Assembly: GCA_963785815.1 (NCBI GenBank)
Contig: CAWAWN010000001.1
Coordinates: 248,001-312,000 of the forward strand
Length of the DNA stretch: 64,000 nucleotides
Origin: UBA4742 sp963785815
GTDB lineage: Bacteria > Actinomycetota > Acidimicrobiia > Acidimicrobiales > Acidimicrobilacustridaceae
Direction of reading: 5' to 3'
Under the pieces are notes generated by a model. It worked only from the letters and a program-made list of their open reading frames with translations. It did not search any database and was not told the DNA's origin. Position 1 is the first letter of the stretch. Each line of letters starts with the position of its first letter. Positions 47,845-57,716 of the stretch are shown here, piece after piece. Both the position numbers and the translations under genes were made by a program.

Positions 47845-47872
47845 TACCTGCGGCGGTGGAGGAGAAGGCCTG

Positions 47873-48619
<747 letters not shown>

Positions 48620-48728
48620 GCCGCCCGCCCGCAAGTTCGGTTTGCCGCGCCTCCGTGGGGCGGCCTTGCCGCCGCCTCGACTCCGCACCTAATGTTTGTT
48701 TCGCTCGGCCGGACCACGAGGGGGCCAG

Positions 48729-49841
48729 GTGTCCTACGAGAGCAGCGCGGAACCGATCAAGCTCGGCTACCTGTTCGACTTCGTGCTGCCCGAGGGCTAC
48801 CCCGAGGCGCAGCGGCTGGACCTGACCCGACCCTTCGAGATGGTCTTCCGACAAGGCCTCGAGCAGGGACTCATCGATCGCCCGGTCGAGATCGTGTTCC
48901 GCGAGGTGGAGGGGCTGCCCAAGGGCACGGTCAAGGCGGTGATCGACGCCTACGCCGAGCTGGTGGACGAGGGCTGTCTGGCCGTGTTCGGCCCGGCCAT
49001 CACCGACAACGCCGTGCCCACCCGCGAGGCCATCGAGGAGCGGTTCCGGGTGCCGGCCATCTCGGTCACCGGCTCGGAGGAATGGCCCGGCGAGTGGACC
49101 TTCTGCCTCCCGCAGGGTTCGATGACCGACGAGCCGATCTTCTGGGCCCAGCTGCTGGACAAGGCCGGGCACCGCACGGTCGGCTGCCTGGTCGAGCAGT
49201 CGCTGGTGGGCGACTCCTACGTCCGCTCCTTCCGTCGGGCCTGCGCGGCACGCGGCATCCGGATCGTGGCCGAGGAGTGGATCCCCCAGACGGCCCAGGA
49301 CGTGACCCCGGAGGTGGCCCGCTTGCGCGAGGTCCGCCCGGACGCCCTGGTGCACTGCGGGTTCGGCTTCGGGGTGGTGCGGGTCAACCCGGCGCTGGAG
49401 GCGCTGGGCTGGGACCCCCCGCGGTTCATGGGCACCGCCTTCCAGAACGCCTGGATCAACGAGCTCATCTGGAACGCGATGCTGGGCTGGGTCGGCGTCG
49501 ACCAGTACGACCCGGACAACCCGGTGGGCCAGGCCTTCCTGGACGAGTTCGAGGCGGCCTACGACCGGCGACCGGAGTACTGCGTCCCGGTGGTGAACCG
49601 GGACCTGGCCGTGGTGCTGCTGCACGCCTTCGCCGACGCCCACCCGCTGAGCCCCCGCGGGGTCAAGGAGGCGCTCGAACGGGTGAAGATGCTGCCGGCG
49701 GCCAGCGGCGCGCCCGGGACCTACCTCTCGTTCGGCAGCTGGACCCGTCGGGGCTGGATGGGGGCTGGTTACCTGGTGGCGCGACAGCTCGACCCCGACG
49801 GCGTATCCGCCCACCTGGTCGACCGCTTCGGGCAGGGATGA
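48729..49841 (+). CDS. Periplasmic-binding-protein type 1 (LivK-like) protein lacking a signal peptide
   Basis: 370 aa from the GTG at 48729 (preceded by GAGGGGG); an upstream ATG at 48696 adds a non-signal peptide. The fold is that of branched-chain amino-acid binding proteins: IKLGYLFDFVLPEGY, GCLAVFGPAITDNAVPT, VRPDALVHCGFGFGVVRVNPALEALG. No export signal or lipobox is present, so it is probably a cytosolic ligand sensor or amide-binding protein. It overlaps the following SDR by 4 nt and heads an SDR-P450 operon. Confidence 0.82.
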   Translation: MSYESSAEPIKLGYLFDFVLPEGYPEAQRLDLTRPFEMVFRQGLEQGLIDRPVEIVFREVEGLPKGTVKAVIDAYAELVDEGCLAVFGPAITDNAVPTREAIEERFRVPAISVTGSEEWPGEWTFCLPQGSMTDEPIFWAQLLDKAGHRTVGCLVEQSLVGDSYVRSFRRACAARGIRIVAEEWIPQTAQDVTPEVARLREVRPDALVHCGFGFGVVRVNPALEALGWDPPRFMGTAFQNAWINELIWNAMLGWVGVDQYDPDNPVGQAFLDEFEAAYDRRPEYCVPVVNRDLAVVLLHAFADAHPLSPRGVKEALERVKMLPAASGAPGTYLSFGSWTRRGWMGAGYLVARQLDPDGVSAHLVDRFGQG

Positions 49842-50707
49842 GCCCGACGCGCCGCGTCGTGGTGACCGGGGCGTCGCGCGGGCTGGGTCTGGCCACCGCC
49901 GCCCACCTCCACCGCCAGGGCTGGCACGTCCTGGCCGCGGTGCGCGACCCCGGGACGGCGCGGGCCCGGCTCCAACTGGCCACCGGGGCCCGGGACGGCG
50001 ACGCCCGCCTGGACGTCGTCCGCCTCGACCTGGCCGACGACGAGTCGATCGAGCATGCGGCGACCGCCATCGGGTCGCGGGTCGACGCCCCCGACGGCAT
50101 CGTGCACAACGCCGGCATCACCACCGTGGGCAGCGTCGAGGACGTCCCCGCCGCGACCTGGGACGAGCTGTTCCGCACGAACCTGTTCGGGCCGGTGCGC
50201 CTGACCCAGGCGCTGCTGCCCGCCATGCGTCGCGCCGGACGCGGCCGGGTGGTGGCCGTCTCCAGCCAGGGGGCGATCCGGGGCATGCCGTCCATCAGCG
50301 CCTACGGCGCCAGCAAGGCCGCCCTCGAGCGGTGGGCCCAGTCGTTGGCGGCCGAGGTCGCGCCCTTCGGGATCGGCGTGAGCGTCCTGGTGGCGGGCAC
50401 CTTCAGGACCGACATCCTCGAGCCGACCGAGACGTTCCGAGACCCCGACGGCCCCTACGCCGAGCTCTACGACAACCTGGAGCGGGTGGGCGGACGCATG
50501 CTGCGCTTCGCGGCGGCCCCCGAGCGGTTCGCCCCGGCCGTGGAGCGGGCGCTGAACGAGCGCGCCAGCTTCACCCGCCGCGGGGTGGGACCCGATGCCC
50601 GCCTGATGCTGGGAGCCAGCCGGGTGCTGCCCGAGCGTACGCTGGCCCGCCTGATCGCCATGGCGCTGGGCCTGCCCAAGGCCCACTCGGAGCGGGGAGA
50701 ACCATGA
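49838..50707 (+). CDS. Short-chain dehydrogenase/reductase
   Basis: 289 aa, ATG in an ATGA overlap. TGASRGLGLATAAHL, HNAGITTVG, VAVSSQGAIRG and YGASKAALERWAQSL show an intact classical SDR; the C-terminal extension (about 60 residues) is as in SDR retinol-dehydrogenase-like members. Stop overlaps the P450 ATG by 4 nt. Probably oxidises the alcohol made by the P450. Confidence 0.9.
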   Translation: MSPTRRVVVTGASRGLGLATAAHLHRQGWHVLAAVRDPGTARARLQLATGARDGDARLDVVRLDLADDESIEHAATAIGSRVDAPDGIVHNAGITTVGSVEDVPAATWDELFRTNLFGPVRLTQALLPAMRRAGRGRVVAVSSQGAIRGMPSISAYGASKAALERWAQSLAAEVAPFGIGVSVLVAGTFRTDILEPTETFRDPDGPYAELYDNLERVGGRMLRFAAAPERFAPAVERALNERASFTRRGVGPDARLMLGASRVLPERTLARLIAMALGLPKAHSERGEP

Positions 50708-52035
50708 ACAGCTCGAAACAGACCGCCACGGACTCGACCCCGGCCTTCGCCGACACCGACTTCTTCGTGGACGAATCGCTCTACGAGGACCCGTACCCCT
50801 ACTACGAGTACCTGCGGGACGAGCGCGGACCGGTCTGGATCGACGAGCGCTACCCGGTGGCGGTGGTCACCGGCCACGACGAGGAGATGGCGGTGCTGCG
50901 CGACCACGCCACCTTCTCGTCGTGCAACTCCCCCACCGGCCCGTTCCCCGGGCTGCCCGTGCCGGTGGAGGGCGACGACGCCGACCCGGTCATCGAGGCG
51001 CACCGCGACGAGCTGCCCATGCACGAGTACATGGTGTGCATGGACCCGCCCCGCCACGACGAGTACCGGGGGCTGATGTGGCGGCTGTTCACCCCCCGCC
51101 AGATGAAGCGCAACGAGGACTTCATGTGGCGCCTGGCCGACGAGTTCATCGACCGGTTCGTCGAGACCGGCGAGGTCGAGTTCAGCGCCCAGTACGCCTC
51201 ACCGTTCGCCGGCCTGGTCATCGCCGACCTGCTGGGCGTCCCCGAAGAGGACTTCCCCCGCTTCCGGGCCTGGTTCGACCACCAGGTCGGCGACTTCGCC
51301 GAGGCCGGGGCCATCACCGGCGACCCGCTCACCTTCTTCCAGGAGTCCTTCGCCGACTACGTGACCGATCGACGCCAGCACCCCCAGTCCGACGTGCTCA
51401 CCAGCCTGGCCGAGGCCACCTTCTCGGACGGCTCCGAGCCCTCGGCGTTGGAGCTGGGTCGCGAGTCGGCCTTCATCTTCGTGGCCGGGCAGGAGACCAC
51501 GGTCCGGCTCATCACCTTCGCCCTGCGCTACCTGGCCGAGCACCCCGAGGTGCAACAGCAGCTGCGCGACGACCGCGACCTCATCCCCAACTTCCTGGAG
51601 GAGGTGCTGCGGGTCGAGAGCCCGATCAAGGCCCACTTCCGCATGGCCCGCCACACAACCACCCTGGGGGGCGTGACGATTCCCGCCGGGATGAGCGTGA
51701 TGCTGCTCAACGGGGCGGCCAACCGCGACCCCAGGCGCTTCGAGTGCCCGGGCGAGGTCCAGATCGACCGTCCCAACGCCCGCGAGCAGCTGGCCTTCAG
51801 CCGGGGGGCGCACTCGTGCCTGGGCCAGTCGCTGGCTCGGGCCGAGTCCCGCGTGACCATCGAGCGGGTGCTCGATCGGATGGGCGACATCCGCATCGAC
51901 GAGGCCCAGCACGGCCCGGCCGGCGACCGGCACTGGGAGTACCTGCCCACCTGGCTCTTCCGGGGCCTGACCGAGCTGCACCTGCGGTTCACGCCGGTGG
52001 CCGCGCCGAGCCGCGCCGGGGACTCGACCACCTAG
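50704..52035 (+). CDS. Cytochrome P450
   Basis: 443 aa. Haem-binding Cys372 in FSRGAHSCLGQSLARAES, I-helix FVAGQETTVRLI (the usual AGxDT Asp is Glu), K-helix ExxR in EEVLRVESP. Similar to bacterial CYP hydroxylases of terpenoid or steroid substrates. A ferredoxin/reductase is not encoded nearby, so electrons must come from elsewhere. Confidence 0.94.
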   Translation: MNSSKQTATDSTPAFADTDFFVDESLYEDPYPYYEYLRDERGPVWIDERYPVAVVTGHDEEMAVLRDHATFSSCNSPTGPFPGLPVPVEGDDADPVIEAHRDELPMHEYMVCMDPPRHDEYRGLMWRLFTPRQMKRNEDFMWRLADEFIDRFVETGEVEFSAQYASPFAGLVIADLLGVPEEDFPRFRAWFDHQVGDFAEAGAITGDPLTFFQESFADYVTDRRQHPQSDVLTSLAEATFSDGSEPSALELGRESAFIFVAGQETTVRLITFALRYLAEHPEVQQQLRDDRDLIPNFLEEVLRVESPIKAHFRMARHTTTLGGVTIPAGMSVMLLNGAANRDPRRFECPGEVQIDRPNAREQLAFSRGAHSCLGQSLARAESRVTIERVLDRMGDIRIDEAQHGPAGDRHWEYLPTWLFRGLTELHLRFTPVAAPSRAGDSTT

Positions 52036-52280
52036 TCCTGGGGCAGGGCCGCGAAGTCCTTCTTGGCGGTGCGGTACCACTTCATCCCGGAGATGGGGTG
52101 CTTCCAACGGCCCTTCATGTCGGCCAGCGCGTCGCGGTGCACCTCGTCACCTCCTTCGACGACCTGGTTGAGGTGGGCGTCCTGGGCCTTGATGACCGAG
52201 TCGGCGTCGTCACCGTGGTGGGCATGATCACAGGGTCCGCCGAGCTGGCGGCACGTCATCGTCTTCATGACCAGGACCAT
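52032..52280 (-). CDS. DUF1059 family protein
   Basis: 82 aa (78 if started at the second Met, 52268). KTMTCRQLGGPCDHAHHGDDADSVIKAQDAHLNQVV is the DUF1059 signature: a Cys pair and His-rich stretch suggestive of metal binding, followed by a basic tail WYRTAKKDF. Converges with the P450 (4-nt overlap). Function unknown. Confidence 0.85.
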   Translation of the reverse strand: MVLVMKTMTCRQLGGPCDHAHHGDDADSVIKAQDAHLNQVVEGGDEVHRDALADMKGRWKHPISGMKWYRTAKKDFAALPQD

Positions 52281-52402
52281 ACGAAGGATGGACCGGCGGA
52301 CGCTTCTCCGATCCTGCTCGATCTGAGGTCGTTCCCACCCACCTGACCGCCGGATGACCTTCGCCCCTGGCGCCGGGGCAGCCGAGGCGCCATCGTGTCG
52401 AG

Positions 52403-53338
52403 GTGATCCGACTGCCGCGCCCGCCCACCCCGAAGGTGCCGCCCATCGCTCCCCCGCGCCACGAGGGGGTGATCCGGGTCAGCCGAGGCCGGGTGCTCGG
52501 CTACGCCGCCTTCGGCGACCCGGAGGGCCGGCTCGTGCTGTGGCACCACGGCACGCCGGGCGCACGCCGCCAGATCCCGGTGCTGGCCCGACGCAGTGCC
52601 GAGCGGCTCGGGATCCACCTGGTGAGCGTCGAGCGACCGGGCGTCGGCGACTCGACCGACCACCGCTATCGATCGATCCGGGACTGGGCGCCGGACGCGG
52701 CCGCGGTGGCCGACCACCTCGGTCACGAGCAGTTCGCGGTGGTGGGGCTCTCGGGCGGCGGTCCGTACGCGCTGGCCTGCGCCCACGAGCTGCCGGAGCG
52801 GGTGCGGGCCGTCGGTCTGCTGGGCAGCGTGTGCCCGGTCGTGGGCCCGGACACGGTGCCCGGGGCCAGCATCGTGGACCTGGCCGTGCGGTTCCAGTGC
52901 CTGCTGCAGCCGCTGCGGTCGGTGGCCACCCCCGCGCTGTGGCTGGCGGTGCAGCCGTTCCTGCCCGCCACCCACCCGATCCTGGCGCTCTACGCCAGCC
53001 GGATGCCCCCCGGCGATCGGGTGGTCTTCGCCCAGCCCGAGGTCGAGGCGATGGTCATCGACGACATCGTGAACGCCACCCGCACGAGGTTCGGGGCGGT
53101 GGCGCACGACGTGGCCCTGTTCGGGCGCGACTGGGGGTTCTCGATCGGCGACGTGGGGGTCCCGGTGGTCTGGTGGCACGGCGAGGACGACAACATCATC
53201 CCGGTCGACCACGCCCGGCGCACCAGCGAGCTGCTCCCGACGTGTCGCCTCGAGGTGCGGCCGGGCGAGAGCCACATCGGTGCCTTCGCCATCGCCGATG
53301 TCGTCCTCGAGACCCTCCTCACCGCCTGGTCGGAGTAG
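52403..53338 (+). CDS. Alpha/beta hydrolase
   Basis: 311 aa, GTG start. VLWHHGTPGARRQ (oxyanion), VVGLSGGGPYALACAHELPERV (nucleophile Ser), WWHGEDDNIIPVDHARR (acid) and RPGESHIGAF (His) complete the triad. Related to haloalkane-dehalogenase/epoxide-hydrolase-like enzymes. 21 nt before the convergent amidohydrolase. Confidence 0.88.
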   Translation: MIRLPRPPTPKVPPIAPPRHEGVIRVSRGRVLGYAAFGDPEGRLVLWHHGTPGARRQIPVLARRSAERLGIHLVSVERPGVGDSTDHRYRSIRDWAPDAAAVADHLGHEQFAVVGLSGGGPYALACAHELPERVRAVGLLGSVCPVVGPDTVPGASIVDLAVRFQCLLQPLRSVATPALWLAVQPFLPATHPILALYASRMPPGDRVVFAQPEVEAMVIDDIVNATRTRFGAVAHDVALFGRDWGFSIGDVGVPVVWWHGEDDNIIPVDHARRTSELLPTCRLEVRPGESHIGAFAIADVVLETLLTAWSE

Positions 53339-53358
53339 GCGGCTCGGCCGGCTCGCCC

Positions 53359-54576
53359 TCAGCTCACGCCCATCAGCTCCCGCATGTTGCCGCCCATGAC
53401 CTGGGCCACCTCGTCGTCGTCCAGCCCCATCTCCTGGCGAGCGAACACGGCGTACTCGACGGGGTCGGCCAGGCCCTCGGGGTGGGGCCAGTCGGAGTTG
53501 AACAGGATGTGGTCGAGCCCGATGGTGTCGATGAGGGGCTCGAGCGGCTCCTCCCAGTACGGGGCCACGTAGAGGCTGCGGCGCAGCGAGTCGAGCGGAG
53601 GCTCGGCGAAGAGGTGGGGCATCTTGCCGTAGCCGTCGAGCAGGTCCTCGACGACCCGTCGCATCCACACGCCGCCGTTCTCGATGGAGCCCAGCCGCAC
53701 GTCGGGGAACCGGGCCAACATGCCGTGGCACACCGCAGACATGACCGTGTCCATGATCGGCCGGTGGGACTGGGACACGATGGCGAACACGTCCTGCTCG
53801 AAGGGTCGCATCTCGCGCTCGGCCCCGCTCCACTCGTTGGCGAAGCGCTGGTAGCCGGAGTTGGAGGCGTGCAGCATGACCGGGATGCCGGCCTCCTGGA
53901 CCCGGGCCCAGAAGGGGTCGCTGTCGGGCAGGAACGGCGAGCGGGGGCCGCGGAAGCCGGCCACGGGACCGGGCCGGACCAGCACCGTCCGGGCGCCGCG
54001 CTCGAGGGCCCACTCCAGCTCGGTGACCGCGCCCTCGGCCGTGGCCAGGTTGATGACCGGCGTGGTGAAGATGCGGCCCCGGTGGTCGAACCCCCACTCG
54101 TCGTAGAGCCAGCGGTTGAAGGCGTGGATGAGGACCTGGGTGCCCACCGGGTCGTCCATGAAGCTGACCTCGAGCAGCGAGGCCAGCGTGGGGAAGTTGA
54201 CGATGCACTCGATGTGCATGCGGTCCATCAGGGCCAGGCGGGCGTCGCGGTCGGTGAACTCGGGGATGGCCCGCATGGGCCGGACGATCTCGCGATAGCT
54301 CTTGCCCTCGTCGTTGCGACCCGAGAAGTACTCGGCGGCCGAGCCGGGTTCGGCCACCACCCCGAAGGTGGGGTTGGGGATGTAGTCGGAGATCTTGCCG
54401 CGGATGATCATCTTGGTGCGGCCGTCGACCTCGGCCAGCCGAACCAGGCCCCGGTACTCCTCGGGCAGGTAGCGGGTGAAGGCGTCGGCGCCCTCGTAGA
54501 GGTGGAAGTCGCAGTCGAACACCCGGTGGCCCGAGTCCGTGTAGGTCATGTCGGGGCGATGGCGGCTGTACTCCAT
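53359..54576 (-). CDS. Amidohydrolase_2 family metal-dependent hydrolase
   Basis: 405 aa from the ATG at 54576, preceded by GGGAGG. Motifs: RVFDCDFHLYEGAD, PVMLHASNSGYQRF and DHILFNSDWPHPEG, the His/Asp positions of PF04909. Distantly related to the protein at 3744. Divergent from the VOC gene, with TTGACC direct repeats at 54720 and 54730 in the gap. Confidence 0.87.
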   Translation of the reverse strand: MEYSRHRPDMTYTDSGHRVFDCDFHLYEGADAFTRYLPEEYRGLVRLAEVDGRTKMIIRGKISDYIPNPTFGVVAEPGSAAEYFSGRNDEGKSYREIVRPMRAIPEFTDRDARLALMDRMHIECIVNFPTLASLLEVSFMDDPVGTQVLIHAFNRWLYDEWGFDHRGRIFTTPVINLATAEGAVTELEWALERGARTVLVRPGPVAGFRGPRSPFLPDSDPFWARVQEAGIPVMLHASNSGYQRFANEWSGAEREMRPFEQDVFAIVSQSHRPIMDTVMSAVCHGMLARFPDVRLGSIENGGVWMRRVVEDLLDGYGKMPHLFAEPPLDSLRRSLYVAPYWEEPLEPLIDTIGLDHILFNSDWPHPEGLADPVEYAVFARQEMGLDDDEVAQVMGGNMRELMGVS

Positions 54577-54783
54577 GGGGTTCGTCCTCCCGTTCGGTGG
54601 TCCTCGACCAGACCGTACGAAGGTGCGGGCGTGGACCCCAGGGTCCAAGGTCCCAACTTCTAACAGCGGTGTCACGTTGGCGCGACGGATGTCGGTGGTG
54701 AGCCAGAACCGGCCAGTCCTTGACCGGTTTTGACCCGTACGGTCCGGGGTAGGAAGACGCGCAACGAGCCTTGGAGGAATCCC

Positions 54784-55638
54784 ATGTCCGAACGTGACGG
54801 CTACATCCCCGGTGTGCCCTGTTGGGTCGACTCCAGCCAGCCCGACCCGAAGGCCGCCGCCGGCTTCTACGGCGAGCTGTTCGGGTGGGACCTCGAGGAC
54901 GTGATGCCCGAGGGCGCCGGGGTCAGCTACTTCATCGGTCGCATCCGCGGCGGCGATGTCGGTGCCGTCGGGCCCATCCCCGACGGCGCTCCCCCGCAGG
55001 CCAACTGGAACACCTACATCTGGGTCGACGACGTCGACGCCACGGTGGCGCAGGTCCGGGAGGCGGGCGGCGAGGCGACCGATCCGATGGACGTGATGGA
55101 CGCCGGGCGGACGGCTGTGGTCACCGACCCCGAAGGAGCCTCGTTCATGCTCTGGCAGGCAGGGCGGCACCGGGGCTCGAAGGTCGTCAACGAGCACGGC
55201 GCGGTGAACTTCAACAACCTCGTGACCGCCGATGTGGACCAGGCCGAGTCCTTCTACGGCGCGGTGTTCGGCTGGAAGGCGCTCGACCTGCCGTCGGGAA
55301 CGGTCTGGACGCTGCCCGGGTACGGCGACCACCTGGAAGCGTCCACCCCGGGACTGCGCCAGCAGATGGCCGACATGGGGGCGCCCGACGGCTTCATCGA
55401 CGTGGTCGCGGCGGTGGAACCGATGTCCGACGCGTCGGCTGGGGCTGCCCGGTGGACGGTCACCTTCGGCGTCGACGACGTCGATGCCATCGCGGCCAAG
55501 GCCAAGGGGCTCGGCGCCAAGGTGGTGACCGAGCCCCACGACATGCCGTGGAGCCGACAGGCGCTGATCGAGGACCCCCAGGGCGCGAGGTTCATCACGT
55601 CCCAGTTCGTGGCCGAGAACAGCAACATCGAGGTCTAG
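54784..55638 (+). CDS. VOC-superfamily protein with two glyoxalase domains
   Basis: 284 aa; two similar halves, PCWVDSSQPDPKAAAGFYGELFGWDLEDV and FNNLVTADVDQAESFYGAVFGWKALDL, each a betaalphabetabetabeta module. Paired VOC domains form a metal site for dioxygenase, lyase or resistance roles; here the proteins resemble actinobacterial hydroxylase-like VOC members. TTGGAGG stands 9 nt before the ATG. Confidence 0.9.
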   Translation: MSERDGYIPGVPCWVDSSQPDPKAAAGFYGELFGWDLEDVMPEGAGVSYFIGRIRGGDVGAVGPIPDGAPPQANWNTYIWVDDVDATVAQVREAGGEATDPMDVMDAGRTAVVTDPEGASFMLWQAGRHRGSKVVNEHGAVNFNNLVTADVDQAESFYGAVFGWKALDLPSGTVWTLPGYGDHLEASTPGLRQQMADMGAPDGFIDVVAAVEPMSDASAGAARWTVTFGVDDVDAIAAKAKGLGAKVVTEPHDMPWSRQALIEDPQGARFITSQFVAENSNIEV

Positions 55639-55667
55639 CTGCGGTCCTCCTTCCCCCTGCCTTCACC

Positions 55668-55862
55668 TCACGGCCAGTGGAGGCCCTGGTAGAGGTCGGG
55701 GTTGGCCGTCGCCCACTGATCGAGGTGGTCAGCCAGGTGCTCAGGCAGGGCTCCGCCCGCGGGGAAGGAGGACTTCCGAACGAAGACGACCGGCGTGCAC
55801 GGGAGGTCATCGCCGAAGCGTTGAACGAGCGAGCGGACAATCATTCGGTTGTAAACGTTCAT
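55668..55862 (-). CDS. Small hypothetical protein (64 aa)
   Basis: From the ATG at 55862: NVYNRMIVRSLVQRFGDD then VFVRKSSFPAGGALPEHLADHLDQWATANPDLYQGLHWP. The product is helical with a Trp-rich end and no known motif. It marks the start of the less GC-uniform accessory region. Divergent from the sigma fragment with only 14 nt between starts. Confidence 0.4.
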   Translation of the reverse strand: MNVYNRMIVRSLVQRFGDDLPCTPVVFVRKSSFPAGGALPEHLADHLDQWATANPDLYQGLHWP

Positions 55863-55876
55863 CCGTCGTCGCGGCT

Positions 55877-56344
55877 GTGTCATCGGTGGAGGTTGTGTGT
55901 GCGGTGGACGACGACGCAAGCGATCCCGCCGATGACGGCTTCAGCGCGTGGTTTCGGGCCGAGCTGCCCTCGGTCCTACGGGTCGTCGAGGTGATCGTCG
56001 GGGACCGGGCCGTCGCTCAGGAAGTCACCCAAGACGCGTTCGTCGAGGCGCTCCGGTGGTGGCCGAAGGTTCACGACTACGACCGGCCGGGCGCATGGGT
56101 GCGCCGGGTTGCCATCCGTAGGGCGGTGCGGGTGCGTGACCGCCAAGTCGCTGAGACGTCGACGGCACCGGTCCGCGAGGGCGAAGCACCGTCACCGACC
56201 GACATCGATCTGCGGCGAGCGGTGGCTTCGTTGCCTCGTGCCCAGCGCGCTGCAGTCGTTCTCTTCTATCTGGAGGACCGGCCTGTGGTCGATGTCCCTG
56301 CAAGCCGCCATCCCGCTTTCGCCAATGGACCTGGCCACCCTTGA
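55877..56344 (+). pseudogene. SigE-type ECF sigma factor, truncated before region 4
   Basis: Region 2 is intact (FSAWFRAELPSVLRVVEVIVGDRAVAQEVTQDAFVEALRWWPKV, DRPGAWVRRVAIRRAVRV), and the beginning of region 4 (LPRAQRAAVVLFYLEDRPV) is present, but the HTH that follows in relatives is replaced after about 56300 by unrelated sequence antisense to a HEPN toxin gene. It cannot bind the -35 element normally. A junction, not a point mutation, made the truncation. Confidence 0.7.
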
Positions 56345-56527
56345 TCGGTTCGAGGCCGACGTGCGCAGTGCTGGGTCGAGGTCCTTGACCGCCTCGCCGA
56401 TCTCGATGAGTCGGACTCGAACCGCGTCGTAGACCAGCCCGTCCGACAAGGTGCCCCGCTCGAGGTGGGCGTCGATGGCCTCGATCGGGGCGCGTATGTC
56501 ATCGAGCCGCTCATGGTCGTCTCTCAC
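56192..56527 (-). pseudogene. HepT-like HEPN (DUF86) toxin, 3' truncated
   Basis: 111 aa; start GTG overlaps the upstream HTH-MNT stop by 4 nt. RLDDIRAPIEAIDAHLERG, YDAVRVRLIEIGEAVKDLDPALR match the first two-thirds of HepT. The C-terminal segment that carries the RNase motif Rx4-6H is missing; after about ALRTSASN the frame runs antisense into the truncated sigma gene. Probably inactive. Confidence 0.65.
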
Positions 56528-57051
56528 AGCGGGATCGCCTCGGCCAGGACGGTCGGGGCGATGCTGGGCTTCAGGCTGCGCGCCGGGACCAGGTCGACGG
56601 GGCGCCCGAGGAGCTCGGCCAGCTCTCGTTCAAGCCCGATGAGTCCGAACAGGCCAACACCAGGGGCCAGGTCGACCAGGAGGTCGATGTCGCTATCTGG
56701 GGTGTCGGTCCCGCGTGCGACGCTGCCGAACACGCGGACGTTGGACGCCTTCCGTCGCCCCGCCGTCTCGATGATGGCGGTCCGTCTGCGCCGGAGTCGG
56801 CGACCGAGCGAGGTGTCGGGCAGGCCCCGCGGCTGGGATCCGCTGGCAACGAGGTCCACGTGGAGTGAGTGGCCAGTGGCCTCGATGAGCTTGGTGAGCA
56901 TGGGCAGGGCCGGTTCCCGTCGCCCGTGCTCGTAGGCGCTGATGACCGGCTGCGAGACACCGGCACGGCGCGCCAGCTCCGCCTGTGAGAGGCCCGCCCT
57001 GTGACGGGCGTCGAGGAGAAGCGATCCAGCGGATGCCAGGTAGAAGAGCAT
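56524..57051 (-). CDS. HTH-MNT antitoxin (XRE helix-turn-helix fused to minimal nucleotidyltransferase)
   Basis: 175 aa. N-terminal XRE helix-turn-helix (LLLDARHRAGLSQAELARRAGVSQPVISAYEHGRREP), then a MNT domain with GSx10DxD (FGSVARGTDTPDSDIDLLVD). MntA-type enzymes AMPylate HepT toxins; the fused HTH suggests autoregulation. Directly upstream of, and overlapping, the truncated toxin. Confidence 0.85.
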   Translation of the reverse strand: MLFYLASAGSLLLDARHRAGLSQAELARRAGVSQPVISAYEHGRREPALPMLTKLIEATGHSLHVDLVASGSQPRGLPDTSLGRRLRRRRTAIIETAGRRKASNVRVFGSVARGTDTPDSDIDLLVDLAPGVGLFGLIGLERELAELLGRPVDLVPARSLKPSIAPTVLAEAIPL

Positions 57052-57084
57052 ATCGGATCGGCTATGAGTAAAGGTGAAGTCGCC

Positions 57085-57411
57085 TCACGAAGGCTGCTGT
57101 CGACGGGCGGCCAGTTGCCTCACCCGATCAGCGGCGCGCTGGTCGGCTTCGATGCGCTCATCGATCTCGCCGGGGTATGCCGCGTAGAAGTCGACGGCCA
57201 GACGGACCTGTGCTGCGGTCAGGCCGCCCGCCTCTGCGACCAAGCGGGCCCGCTCCTCGCCTTCGGCGGTGGAGGCCTTGACATCCCGGATGACCTCCCA
57301 TACGTCAGGGCCCTCCACGAGGGCCGCCCGCCGGCCAGTTGGCCCATCGCGGTAGGCGATCCCAGGAAATCGCCGCGTCTTGGCGGACTCGTCGTCAGGC
57401 GGGGCATTCAT
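57085..57411 (-). CDS. Antitoxin-like (DUF433-related) protein
   Basis: 108 aa: RRFPGIAYRDGPTGRRAALVEGPDVWEVIRDVKAS ... LTAAQVRLAVDFYAAYPGEIDERI, resembling small antitoxins that are paired with PIN/DUF5615 toxins, whose C-terminal helix-turn-helix ends in an ALxYYxxYPxEID motif. No toxin partner follows; the HTH-MNT gene starts 33 nt downstream. Possibly an orphan. Confidence 0.6.
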   Translation of the reverse strand: MNAPPDDESAKTRRFPGIAYRDGPTGRRAALVEGPDVWEVIRDVKASTAEGEERARLVAEAGGLTAAQVRLAVDFYAAYPGEIDERIEADQRAADRVRQLAARRQQPS

Positions 57412-57716
57412 CGGGCCACGATCTCGATGACCTGGCTGCCCATGTACGCGGCGTCTACGAAGCCAAGGACGCCTACGCGGAGCTCTTCGCCTTCACCCTC
57501 GACAGGAGCAGCGGCGGCCTCTCCCCCACCACCCGCTACCGCGACTACGCCATCAGCCGCACGCTCATCCACTGGGAGAGCCAATCGAACACCCGAGCGG
57601 ACAGCCCCACCGGCCTGCGCTACCGCAACCAGGAGCGCGATGGTCGAGCCATCCTGCTGTTCACCCGTCTGAGAGCCGACGATCGTGTGGGGGTTTGTGT
57701 CGGAGGGGGGACTTGA
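57411..57716 (+). pseudogene. DUF3427 fragment of a superfamily II helicase
   Basis: The frame starting near 57411 reads GVYEAKDAYAELFAFTLDRSSGGLSPTTRYRDYAISRTLIHWESQSNTRADSPTGLRYRNQERDGRAILLFTR, the conserved end of DUF3427 found at the C terminus of DEAD/DEAH helicases with PLD nuclease domains. The helicase body is absent and there is no start codon with a ribosome site. The 3' end runs into tRNA-like sequence. Confidence 0.7.

Noticed and set aside
54720..54755. Promoter from TTGACC repeats before the VOC gene
   Set aside because: No -10 element lies at an acceptable distance from either TTGACC; kept only as a remark.
56192..56300. HepT active-site motif in the truncated toxin (RDIDH)
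   Set aside because: The segment is antisense to conserved sigma-factor codons, so the resemblance to Rx4H is accidental.
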